In this document: piece after piece, positions 52,630 to 59,718 of the stretch
Layout of the letters: each line of letters begins with the position of its first letter
Position numbering within the stretch: position 1 is the first letter of the stretch
From: Hyphomonadaceae bacterium
Lineage (GTDB): Bacteria > Pseudomonadota > Alphaproteobacteria > Caulobacterales > Aquidulcibacteraceae
Length of the DNA: 64,000 bases
Assembly (NCBI GenBank): GCA_016791445.1
Contig: JAEUMP010000001.1
Span: 62,001 to 126,000 of the forward strand
Reading direction: 5' to 3'
Notes under the pieces: generated by a model
Databases searched by the model: none
What the model saw: only the letters and a program-made list of their open reading frames with translations
What the model was told of the DNA's origin: nothing
Position numbers and translations under genes: made by a program

Positions 52630-53190
52630 TTACGCCGTTTCGTCCGGCGGCGCATACAGTGAGGTCGGGGAAAAAATGTTCGCTGCGGCGCTGATAAGGA
52701 AGAGAACGAACGCGATGTTGGTCATCCATAGGAACAAGCGATCTCCTTTGGCTTGGCGCTCTTGCTGATCGCTCATCGTGATCAGCCGGTCGCCGGCCAC
52801 GACAAACTCGTATGCGCACGCCAGTTCGATTTTCGAGCACGGTCGACCGACAAGCGCCTTCACTGGTCTGCCGATCAGCTTCGGTTCCGCGATCGACGAA
52901 AGCTCAACGCCGTCCTGAGGGACAGCGGTTTGCACGTCGATATGCACTGTTCCCACCTGTATGCGAACAATCGCCACGGCGCGACAGCGTGTACTCCTGC
53001 GCACGCGGTAGGTGTAGGCGCACTCATCGAAAGCGCTGTCCTGAATCACGCCTTCGATCGGCGTGAGCTCGGCCGGTTTCGGCAGCGACGCGTCACTCTC
53101 GGCCATGTTGCAGCTGTGCACGCCCCATAGAACGAGCGATCCCAACGCGACCACCCACGCAAACGTCTTTGCATTGTCCAACATCGACAT
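52630..53190 (-). CDS. Hypothetical membrane protein
   Basis: A 186-residue protein with an N-terminal helix (FAWVVALGSLVLWGVHSC) and a C-terminal helix (FLWMTNIAFVLFLISAAANIF); between them a periplasmic-size domain with several cysteines (DECAYTYRVRRSTRCRAV, GRPCSKIELACAYEF). AGGAG lies before the ATG. No family recognised. The stop is adjacent to the gatB stop (no gap). Confidence 0.65.
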   Translation of the reverse strand: MSMLDNAKTFAWVVALGSLVLWGVHSCNMAESDASLPKPAELTPIEGVIQDSAFDECAYTYRVRRSTRCRAVAIVRIQVGTVHIDVQTAVPQDGVELSSIAEPKLIGRPVKALVGRPCSKIELACAYEFVVAGDRLITMSDQQERQAKGDRLFLWMTNIAFVLFLISAAANIFSPTSLYAPPDETA

Positions 53191-53294
53191 GTGCGCGCTC
53201 CTGTCTGCATGGTGAGGCGGGATTCGGCGGCAGATCGGTTCACTGCGCGCGCAAGGCGCAATGACGGCCCGCCGTGATCTGATAGGAGGGGGTC

Positions 53295-53624
53295 ATGATC
53301 GACCGCGCCGTTCTCTTCGATGCCATCCGCTTCTGGGAAACCGGCCGCCTCGGCTATAACGGCGTTCTGGCGCTCGTTCTGCTCATCGTGGCTTCACTCG
53401 GCGACGCCTGGGAAGCGATCGGACGGAGCTTCGGGCTCGTGATCGGGCTCGGCGTCATGGCCAATGCGCTCTACTGCTTCGCCTATCCCATCGATCTCAT
53501 CGCGCAAGCGACGCCGGCGCGGGCCTTCTGGCGGCGCTGGCGATGGGTCGCGTGGTGCATCGGAACCGGCATCGCCGCGTTGCTGGCGTTCGCGGTGACC
53601 TTCGGCGTCGGCGCGCCGTTCTAG
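53295..53624 (+). CDS. Hypothetical membrane protein
   Basis: A 109-residue protein with three hydrophobic helices (VLALVLLIVASLGDAW, FGLVIGLGVMANALYCFAYPIDL and WCIGTGIAALLAFAVTFGV). A very strong AGGAGGGGG site precedes the ATG. No family recognised. The stop shares CTAG at 53621-53624 with the next gene on the other strand. Confidence 0.65.
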   Translation: MIDRAVLFDAIRFWETGRLGYNGVLALVLLIVASLGDAWEAIGRSFGLVIGLGVMANALYCFAYPIDLIAQATPARAFWRRWRWVAWCIGTGIAALLAFAVTFGVGAPF

Positions 53625-53827
53625 TCCGTTTCGGGCAGACGGCCCGGGTCTATGGCGGCGTGCAGGTCATCCAGGTCAAGCACCTGCAGCGGTCGCGCCT
53701 CGCCGTCGCCGCCTTCCGCGACCGGCGCGAAGGGGACATTCTCCTTGGCGTCCACCGCCATGTGAACGGGACGCTCGCCGCCGAGCGAGATCAGGGAGGG
53801 CGATATGGAGACCGGCTTGTCGTTCAT
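53621..53827 (-). CDS. Small acidic hypothetical protein
   Basis: A 68-residue protein (starts MNDKPVSISPSLISLGGE; rich in Asp, Glu and Pro) with no helix or motif that I recognise. It is credited mainly because its stop shares CTAG with a convergent gene, as at three other places in the window, and because the frame is clean. Could also be spurious. Confidence 0.4.
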   Translation of the reverse strand: MNDKPVSISPSLISLGGERPVHMAVDAKENVPFAPVAEGGDGEARPLQVLDLDDLHAAIDPGRLPETD

Positions 53828-53893
53828 TGGCTGAACATGATCCCCCGGGCGTCCGCCGCCAGTTAAGGTTTGGAAGCCTTCGTCGCGCGCGCT

Positions 53894-53902
53894 GGTTATC
53901 CA
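53894..53902 (+). promoter_or_regulatory. DnaA-box-like 9-mer
   Basis: TTATCCACA, an exact consensus DnaA box. The matching second box is 123 bases downstream. A single 9-mer of this kind occurs by chance in a genome, so it counts only with the second one. Confidence 0.35.
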
Positions 53903-54016
53903 CAGACGCCCGCCGCGCAGTATTCACTCATGAGCAAGCATTGTTGACTTGCGTAAACCATGAAGTGTTCCACTATTTATTTGATCGCGGACAATTCGAC
54001 TTAACCTTGCTGCAAT

Positions 54017-54025
54017 TTATCCACG
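54017..54025 (+). promoter_or_regulatory. DnaA-box-like 9-mer, one mismatch
   Basis: TTATCCACG, one base from the consensus, in the AT-rich part of the region. Confidence 0.3.
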
Positions 54026-54031
54026 TCAAAA

Positions 54032-54101
54032 CTTCGCCGTCCGATGGCGAAGGCTGTCGGTGGGGTGTCACCGGGGCAGAGGCCGCAAAGACCCGCCCCG
54101 G
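54032..54101 (+). other. Hairpin-rich leader of the Sel1-like gene
   Basis: Three inverted repeats: CTTCGCC / GGCGAAG (54032-54052), GGTG / CACC (54059-54072), and CCGGGGC / GCCCCGG (54071-54101). The second and third share bases 54071-54072, so they exclude each other, as in attenuators or riboswitches. No known riboswitch consensus is recognised. Confidence 0.35.
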
Positions 54102-54130
54102 GACCAAGGAGCAGGCAAGGGAATACGGAA

Positions 54131-54409
54131 ATGGCTTTCACCGACGTGGAAATCGCCGAGGCGCACCAGGCTGCGCACACGCAAGCGGCGCCCGAGGACC
54201 TCTACAAGCTGGGTCTGATCTATTCGACCGGACAGGGCGCGGAGATCGACCTCGTGCAGGCGCACAAATGGTTCAATCTCGCGGCGCTGCGCGGATCGCA
54301 GCCGGCGAAGGAGTGCCGCAAGGAACTCGCGGACCAGATGACGAGCATGGAAATCGCCGCCGCGCAGCGACAGGCGCGCGAATGGCTGAGCCGCTCGCCG
54401 CTGCACTGA
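54131..54409 (+). CDS. Small Sel1-like repeat protein
   Basis: A 92-residue soluble, helical protein. One Sel1/TPR-like unit is visible (EDLYKLGLIYSTGQGAEIDLVQAHKWFNLAALRGSQPAKE), with the WFNLAA motif typical of SLR repeats, then a helix with repeated Gln/Arg. Such small SEL1-like proteins of one repeat are common in Caulobacterales and rhizobia; their partners are unknown. The start ATG at 54131 lies behind a hairpin-rich leader. Confidence 0.72.
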   Translation: MAFTDVEIAEAHQAAHTQAAPEDLYKLGLIYSTGQGAEIDLVQAHKWFNLAALRGSQPAKECRKELADQMTSMEIAAAQRQAREWLSRSPLH

Positions 54410-54421
54410 GGATCGGGAAGG

Positions 54422-54625
54422 TCAGGGTGCTCGAAGCGCCCTGACGTGTGCCGTCATCGCCACGACATCGCGAAGCGTCGTGCGCGGAGCTTCGATCTGC
54501 GCCGTGATCGGCGGTGTCGCCTGCGTGGGGGCGACAGACGCTTCGGTCGCGCGCGCGGTCGCAGCGCAGCCCGCAAATCCTGAAACGAAAATCACCGCCA
54601 TCGCGGCTATCGCATTGCGCGACAT
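54422..54625 (-). CDS. Small lipoprotein
   Basis: A 67-residue protein: lipoprotein signal MSRNAIAAMAVIFVSGFAGC (C20), then a Thr/Ala/Pro-rich hydrophilic part. GGAG lies eight bases before the ATG. TTAACCAT (54687-54694) is 61 bases upstream, so this may be a CtrA-controlled gene. It ends 12 bases from the convergent Sel1-like gene. Confidence 0.6.
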   Translation of the reverse strand: MSRNAIAAMAVIFVSGFAGCAATARATEASVAPTQATPPITAQIEAPRTTLRDVVAMTAHVRALRAP

Positions 54626-54686
54626 GGTTGTTCTCCGGACATTTCGCTTCGCGGGCCTTCAAGTGCCGTGCCAAGCGTAACGCGTG

Positions 54687-54694
54687 TTAACCAT
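54687..54694 (+). promoter_or_regulatory. CtrA-type half site TTAACCAT
   Basis: Exact match to the 8-base alphaproteobacterial CtrA motif. It faces an inverted copy at 54726-54733, and both lie upstream of the small lipoprotein gene (starts 54625 on the minus strand). Confidence 0.4.
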
Positions 54695-54725
54695 ACCCGA
54701 CTGTCCGCCCTCAAAGTGGGCTGAC

Positions 54726-54733
54726 ATGGTTAA
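54726..54733 (-). promoter_or_regulatory. Inverted CtrA-type half site
   Basis: ATGGTTAA, the reverse complement of TTAACCAT, 31 bases from the other copy. It overlaps the stop codon of the deacetylase gene. Confidence 0.35.
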
Positions 54734-55512
54734 GGATGCGTTGATGCGTCGACCGCAAGGATGCGCGCAGCGACTTCGCCGACTGGCGCCATTTCCACGC
54801 CGGCCGCAAACGCCGCAGCCACGATGCGCTCGAGCAGCGCCGTGCTTGCACCCCATTCTGTCGGACGCGCCGCCACGTCGTGCGTGTAGAAAATCAGCCA
54901 GGCCTTCCGCCGCAGCGCCTGTTCCAAGAGCTTCAGCGCGCGTTTTTGCGCATCCGCGCCGAAGAGGGCGTTCGCGGGCAGCTGCGCGAGGTCGATGCGC
55001 CCCTCAGCGAGTCCCGGCGCCGTCCCGCGCGCGGTGGTGAACCGCGACGGCAATCCGTCCTTCAGCGTCGCAGTGGTTTCGCCGAACGGCCAGGCGAAGG
55101 AGACGAGCCGCGTCTCAAGACCCATGGTCGCGAGCGCATCCGCGTTGCGCACCATGTCGGCGTAGAGGTCGTCCACCGGCGTGCGACCGCAATCGAGGTG
55201 GGAAAAGGTGTGGCAGCCGATCTCGTGACCGGCGCCGGCGAGACGGGCGATGTCCCCGGCGTCGAACATCTCGCCGTACTGCGTGTGCGCGCCGGCGACC
55301 CCGCAGCCCGCATACCAGGTGCCGCGCGCGCCGACGGCCTCGAGGATCTTCGCGCCGCGCGTCGCCGCCGATTTCGGGAAGTCGTCGAAAGTGAAGCTGA
55401 TCACGGGACGCGCGAGGCGCACGCGCACCGGTCGCGCCACATGGCGCTGGACGCGCCGGCGGTCCGGGCTGGCGCCGGGACGGCGCACGGGCGCTAGGGG
55501 CGCTTGGTTCAT
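54730..55512 (-). CDS. Polysaccharide deacetylase family protein (NodB fold)
   Basis: A 260-residue CE4-type deacetylase. Motif 1 is SFTFDDFPKS (metal-binding and catalytic Asp), motif 2 GCHTFSHLDCG (metal histidines), and a later segment LPANALFGADAQ is in the expected place; LIFYTHDV carries the C-terminal catalytic histidine. Removes N-acetyl groups from polysaccharide or peptidoglycan. No signal peptide is obvious at the chosen ATG (MNQAPLAPV). The frame extends further upstream but antisense to the tRNA, and is rejected. Confidence 0.88.
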   Translation of the reverse strand: MNQAPLAPVRRPGASPDRRRVQRHVARPVRVRLARPVISFTFDDFPKSAATRGAKILEAVGARGTWYAGCGVAGAHTQYGEMFDAGDIARLAGAGHEIGCHTFSHLDCGRTPVDDLYADMVRNADALATMGLETRLVSFAWPFGETTATLKDGLPSRFTTARGTAPGLAEGRIDLAQLPANALFGADAQKRALKLLEQALRRKAWLIFYTHDVAARPTEWGASTALLERIVAAAFAAGVEMAPVGEVAARILAVDASTHP

Positions 55513-55674
55513 GGACGTGACGGCGGGACGGGCGCCCCGGAAACCTCTTCTGCGGCCTGGCGATCCCGGTCCCACGCAAGACGCATACCGCGCCCGCAAG
55601 AGGCCGCCGCAGCAAACGCGACAGCGCCGGTCCCTTGCACCGGGAGGCAAGGACAGGCTATCGCAGGGGCCGCC

Positions 55675-55765
<91 letters not shown>

Positions 55766-55962
55766 GTGCTGAAGCCAAGATTGGCGCGGCGACGGCCGGA
55801 TGTTCGTCGAGTCGGCTGGAGAGCCGCCCCGCTGCAAGTCCAAGCGCTCGACACCTGTTTGGGCGGCCCGGCATCGGGGTGACCGCTTTCGATACAAGTC
55901 CGGGGACAATCATGCGGCGGGACGCGCTGCGAGCGCGATTGCCAATGCGCAATTGCCGCTAC

Positions 55963-56568
55963 TCAAGGCTCCCCCGCATCCGGACTGCGATAGTCGAGGG
56001 CGAAGCAGGGCAGGAGTTTCGTCGGATCGATGCGCGGGCGATCCGGCGCGGCGCCCAGCGTGACGGTTCCTGCAGTCGGGACCTGAAAGCTTGCAATCCG
56101 GAGCGCGCGAACACCAGCCGCGTCGACAAATTCCGCAGCGGCCACAAAGCGCGTGCGCTGGCCGCCGCATAGTCCGCCCTGCGGCGCGCTCGTTGCGACG
56201 CGCTCTTCCAGTACTTCGTAGAATGCGGGGAAGGCGCCGGCGGGCGCGCCGAGTTCGGTCTGCACATGGTCGACAAGCGTCCGCACGTCGGCGTCGTCAT
56301 CGGGAAGCAGGGCGTGTCGTGTTGCAAGCGTCACGCCGTTCGCGAACGCGAACGTCAGTGTGTCGTTTGCGCCTGCGCTTTGTCCGACCGTGAGATTCCC
56401 GGCGATCAATTTCGACTGTTCGTTGCTGGCGGACCAACGCTGGTTGGTGGAAATCAACTGACCGTCTTGATCCGCGTGAATCGGCGCGGCGCGCGTGGCG
56501 TCGCATGCACTCACGATCGCCACGACCAACGAGATCGCAAGGGTCGCAGGCTGTCGCAAAACTTTCAT
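55963..56568 (-). CDS. Hypothetical lipoprotein
   Basis: A 201-residue protein starting MKVLRQPATLAISLVVAIVSAC, with a lipobox-like cysteine at 22. The mature part contains short strands (NDTLTFAFANGVTLATRHALL, TAGTVTLGAAP) and a cysteine pair (GGLCGGQR, LPCFALDY). No family recognised. A longer frame to 56601 is less likely because the ATG at 56568 begins a good signal. Its promoter would lie in the 251-base gap toward the modular lipoprotein gene. Confidence 0.6.
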   Translation of the reverse strand: MKVLRQPATLAISLVVAIVSACDATRAAPIHADQDGQLISTNQRWSASNEQSKLIAGNLTVGQSAGANDTLTFAFANGVTLATRHALLPDDDADVRTLVDHVQTELGAPAGAFPAFYEVLEERVATSAPQGGLCGGQRTRFVAAAEFVDAAGVRALRIASFQVPTAGTVTLGAAPDRPRIDPTKLLPCFALDYRSPDAGEP

Positions 56569-56819
56569 GCCTGTGACGTCAAAGCGAAACAAAACCGTCA
56601 TCGAGCAAAAAGACCCGCAAAACCGCCACTTCGGCGCTTGTGTTGCAACCGCAATAGGTCGTCGTCATCGCGCATGCAATCGTCGCTTCAATCTCTGGTG
56701 ACGCGAGATTGTAGCGTGCGTGTCACGAAAGTTTTGCAGCCGGACGCTAGTCGATCTCTCGGCCTTGATGGGCGCTTGTCGGCTTTCACGTCGACGACAG
56801 AGGAATGCAGGGGATCGAC

Positions 56820-59648
56820 ATGCAGTTTGGAACGCACGCTCGCGCGATCGCGCTGGCGCTCACTCTCGGACTGGCGGCGTGCGGCGGCGGCGGCATTGCC
56901 TCGCCGGGCGCGACGAATTCGGGAACGCCTCCGGGCGGCGGCACGGGTGGCGGCGGCACGGGCGGCGGCGGCACGGCGACGTGTCCTGCGGGCACGACCA
57001 ACGCGGGCGGCCTTGCGGGCAACACGGTCTGCAACCTGACGGGCGAGATCCTCAGCAACCTGACGCTCGCGAACATTTCGGGTGTGGTCTATCGCCTGAA
57101 TGGCCGCGTGGATGTGGGCCGCGATCTCGGCGCCAACGGCGCGGCGACGACGGGGCAGGCCGCAACGCTGACGATCCAGCCGGGCGTACGCATTTTCGGC
57201 GCCGCTTCGGGCGACATGCTCATCGTCAACCGCGGCAGCCGTATCGACGCACAGGGCACGGTCGCATCGCCGATCGTCTTCACCAGCCAGAACGACATTT
57301 CCGGCGCCGCCACGGACACAACCTCGCGGCAATGGGCCGGCGTCATCATCAATGGTCGCGCGCCCGTCGGCGGCTGCGCGACGGCGGTGACCCGCGGCTC
57401 CATCGACTGCCAGAACCAGGTCGAAGGCGTCACCGCCTCGACGGGCACGGCTTCCTTCTACGGCGGCGCAACGCCGACCGATACGAGCGGCACGCTGCGC
57501 TATGTGCGCATCCAGTATGCCGGCGCCTTCCTGCCGGGCGCGGCGGCGGGCGACGACCTCAACGGCCTGACGCTCGGCGGCGTGGGATCGAACACCACGG
57601 TCGAGTACGTCCAGGTGCACAACTCGGGTGATGACGGCATCGAGATCTTCGGCGGCGCTGTGAACATGCGCTACGTCGTGGTCACCGGCGCCAACGATGA
57701 CGGCCTCGATCTCGACGAGGGTTATGCGGGCGCCATCCAGTTCGCCGTGATCCGCCAGGCGAACATCGCGACCGACGGACCGGACCGCAATTTCGAGTGG
57801 TCGAACCGCACGGTGGCGGGCACGGGCGCGCCGGGCTTCTATACGAACCCGCTGATCTCGAACTTCACCGCAATCGGCCGTCCGCAGAACGGCACGGGCT
57901 CCAACCTCACGGGTCTGTCTCTCAACAATACGAGCGGCACGCCGGGCGCCTCGGGCCGCATCTACAACGGCGTGGTGACGGGTTCGACGACGTGCGCGAA
58001 CTTTGAATCGTCTTCAGCGGTGAACCCGCCAGTGGTGCAGTCGGTTCTGTTCGACTGCCCGACGGCTGCGGGCGGTGCAGTGACGACCGGCATCATCAAC
58101 GCGGCGGGCGCCAACAACTCGACCAACGTTCCGAACTCGCTGACGAACTTCATGCCGGGACCGGCGGAATTGGCGCGTCCTGCGGTGAACCCCACGACGC
58201 TCTCGCCCTTCTTCCAGGCGGCCAACTATATCGGCGCGTTCTCGCCGACGGAATCCGCATCGTCGAACTGGGCGTCCGGCTGGACGATCGGTCTCTTCGC
58301 GCCGCCGGCAGGCTGCCCGGCGAACACGGTCGACACCAACACCACGGTGGCGGGCCTGCGCAATTGCCGCCTCTCGGGGCAGCTGCTGAGCAACACCAGA
58401 CTCGTCGCTGGCAACATCTACCAGCTGCAGGGTCGCGTGGACGTCGGCAACGACACCGGGCCGAACCCGGCGTCGCCGATCGCCGGTCGGGTGAACGCGC
58501 AGCTGACCATCGACGCGGGCGTGCGCATCTACGGTCGTGCGGCCGGCGACATGCTCATTGTCAACCGCGGCTCACAGATCTTCGCGAACGGCACGACGTC
58601 CGCGCCAGTGGTGATGACGTCGGAGAACGATATCGTCGGTCTTGGAACCCGTTCCTCTGCGACGCGCGAATGGGCGGGTCTGATCATCAACGGTCGCGCG
58701 CCGGTCGGCGGTTGCACCACAGCGGTGACGCGCGGCACCGTGGATTGCCAGAACCAGGTGGAAGGCGTCACTGCGGCGACCGGGACGGCTTCTCTCTACG
58801 GCGGCGCGACTCCGGGCGACAGCAGCGGCCGCCTCTCGCACCTGCAGATCAAGTTCCCTGGCGCGTTCCTTCCGGGCGCGGCGGCGGGTGACGACCTCAA
58901 CGGTCTCACGCTTGGCGGGGTCGGCTCCGGCACGACCGTGGAATATGTGCAGGTCCACAATTCGGGCGATGACGGCATCGAAATCTTCGGCGGCGCGGTG
59001 AACCTTCGTTATGTGGTGATCACCGGCGCCAACGATGACGGCCTCGACCTCGACGAAGGGTATGCCGGCGCCATCCAGTTCGCGATCCTGCGTCAGGCGA
59101 ACTACACCTCCGATGGTCCGGACCGGAACTTCGAGTGGTCGAACCGCACGGTGGCGGGCACGGGCGCGCCGGGCTTCTTCACGAACCCGCTGATCTCGAA
59201 CTTCACCGCGATCGGTCGTCCGCAGAACGGCACGGGCTCCAACCTGACGAACCTGTCGCTCAACAATACGAGCGGCACGCCGGGCGCCTCTGGCCGCATC
59301 TACAACGGCGTGGTGACGACTTCGACGACGTGCGCGAACTTCGAATCGTCTTCGGCGGTGACCCCCCCGGTGGTGCAGTCGGTGCTGTTTGACTGCCCGA
59401 CGGCTTCGGGCGGCGCGGTGACGGCCGGCATCATCAACGCAGCGGGCGCCAACAACGCCACGGCCACGCCGAACACGCTGACGTCGAGCTTCATCAACGG
59501 CGCCACGGAGAACGCTCGTCCGTTCGTGGATCCGACGACGCTCTCGCCGTTCTTCGTGGCGGCGCCCTACATCGGCGCGGTGCGGAACTCTTCCGACACC
59601 TGGTGGCAGGGCTGGACCTGCGGCCTGCAGTCGGGATCGACCTGCTGA
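56820..59648 (+). CDS. Lipoprotein with two near-identical 444-residue modules
   Basis: A 942-residue protein. Lipoprotein signal (LALTLGLAAC, C21), a glycine-rich linker (residues 22-54), module 1 (55-498) and module 2 (499-942), each starting with a CPA segment. The modules share long identical stretches: LPGAAAGDDLNGLTLGGVGS, VHNSGDDGIEIFGGAVN, TGANDDGLDLDEGYAGAIQF and NNTSGTPGASGRIYNGVV. The repeated short hydrophobic strands and turns suggest a parallel beta-helix with acidic, possibly calcium-binding loops (NDDGLDLDEGYAG). No enzyme family recognised. It precedes a TonB-dependent receptor and a type II secretion operon, so it may be a secreted surface protein. Confidence 0.85.
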   Translation: MQFGTHARAIALALTLGLAACGGGGIASPGATNSGTPPGGGTGGGGTGGGGTATCPAGTTNAGGLAGNTVCNLTGEILSNLTLANISGVVYRLNGRVDVGRDLGANGAATTGQAATLTIQPGVRIFGAASGDMLIVNRGSRIDAQGTVASPIVFTSQNDISGAATDTTSRQWAGVIINGRAPVGGCATAVTRGSIDCQNQVEGVTASTGTASFYGGATPTDTSGTLRYVRIQYAGAFLPGAAAGDDLNGLTLGGVGSNTTVEYVQVHNSGDDGIEIFGGAVNMRYVVVTGANDDGLDLDEGYAGAIQFAVIRQANIATDGPDRNFEWSNRTVAGTGAPGFYTNPLISNFTAIGRPQNGTGSNLTGLSLNNTSGTPGASGRIYNGVVTGSTTCANFESSSAVNPPVVQSVLFDCPTAAGGAVTTGIINAAGANNSTNVPNSLTNFMPGPAELARPAVNPTTLSPFFQAANYIGAFSPTESASSNWASGWTIGLFAPPAGCPANTVDTNTTVAGLRNCRLSGQLLSNTRLVAGNIYQLQGRVDVGNDTGPNPASPIAGRVNAQLTIDAGVRIYGRAAGDMLIVNRGSQIFANGTTSAPVVMTSENDIVGLGTRSSATREWAGLIINGRAPVGGCTTAVTRGTVDCQNQVEGVTAATGTASLYGGATPGDSSGRLSHLQIKFPGAFLPGAAAGDDLNGLTLGGVGSGTTVEYVQVHNSGDDGIEIFGGAVNLRYVVITGANDDGLDLDEGYAGAIQFAILRQANYTSDGPDRNFEWSNRTVAGTGAPGFFTNPLISNFTAIGRPQNGTGSNLTNLSLNNTSGTPGASGRIYNGVVTTSTTCANFESSSAVTPPVVQSVLFDCPTASGGAVTAGIINAAGANNATATPNTLTSSFINGATENARPFVDPTTLSPFFVAAPYIGAVRNSSDTWWQGWTCGLQSGSTC
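56982..58313 (+). repeat. Internal repeat module 1 of the lipoprotein
   Basis: Coding sequence of residues 55-498. It pairs with the module at 58314-59645. Nucleotide identity is high in the middle of the module and lower in the first ~150 bases and near the end. Confidence 0.9.
58314..59645 (+). repeat. Internal repeat module 2 of the lipoprotein
   Basis: Coding sequence of residues 499-942, the same 1332 bases long as module 1. The equal lengths and near-identical middle point to a recent duplication or gene conversion. Confidence 0.9.
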
Positions 59649-59662
59649 TCCAGTCGAGTGAA

Positions 59663-59705
59663 GCGGGCGGCGAAATATCGCCGCCCGCTCTTTCTCTTTT
59701 TCTTT
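59663..59705 (+). terminator. Intrinsic terminator between lipoprotein and receptor genes
   Basis: Perfect 11-base stem GCGGGCGGCGA / TCGCCGCCCGC with loop AATA, then TCTTTCTCTTTTTCTTT. It is 15 bases after the lipoprotein stop and just before the receptor's ribosome binding site, so it can reduce receptor transcription from the lipoprotein promoter. Confidence 0.88.
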
Positions 59706-59718
59706 CGGGGAACGACCC

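Larger units (their letters stand above)
53828..54130. other. 303-base intergenic region with DnaA-box-like sites and structured leader
   Basis: Two DnaA-box-like 9-mers (53894, 54017), an unusually AT-rich stretch in between (about 53930-54030) and three potential hairpins upstream of the Sel1-like gene. No coding frame is convincing. No -35/-10 pair of good quality could be assigned. Confidence 0.5.

Noticed and set aside
53828-54130. Chromosomal origin of replication
   Set aside because: Only two DnaA-like boxes, no dnaA, hemE, parAB or gidA nearby. Kept as a minor regulatory finding.
59641-59718. Cobalamin or other riboswitch before the TonB receptor
   Set aside because: The gap is only 70 bases, holds a simple terminator hairpin and no conserved riboswitch core.
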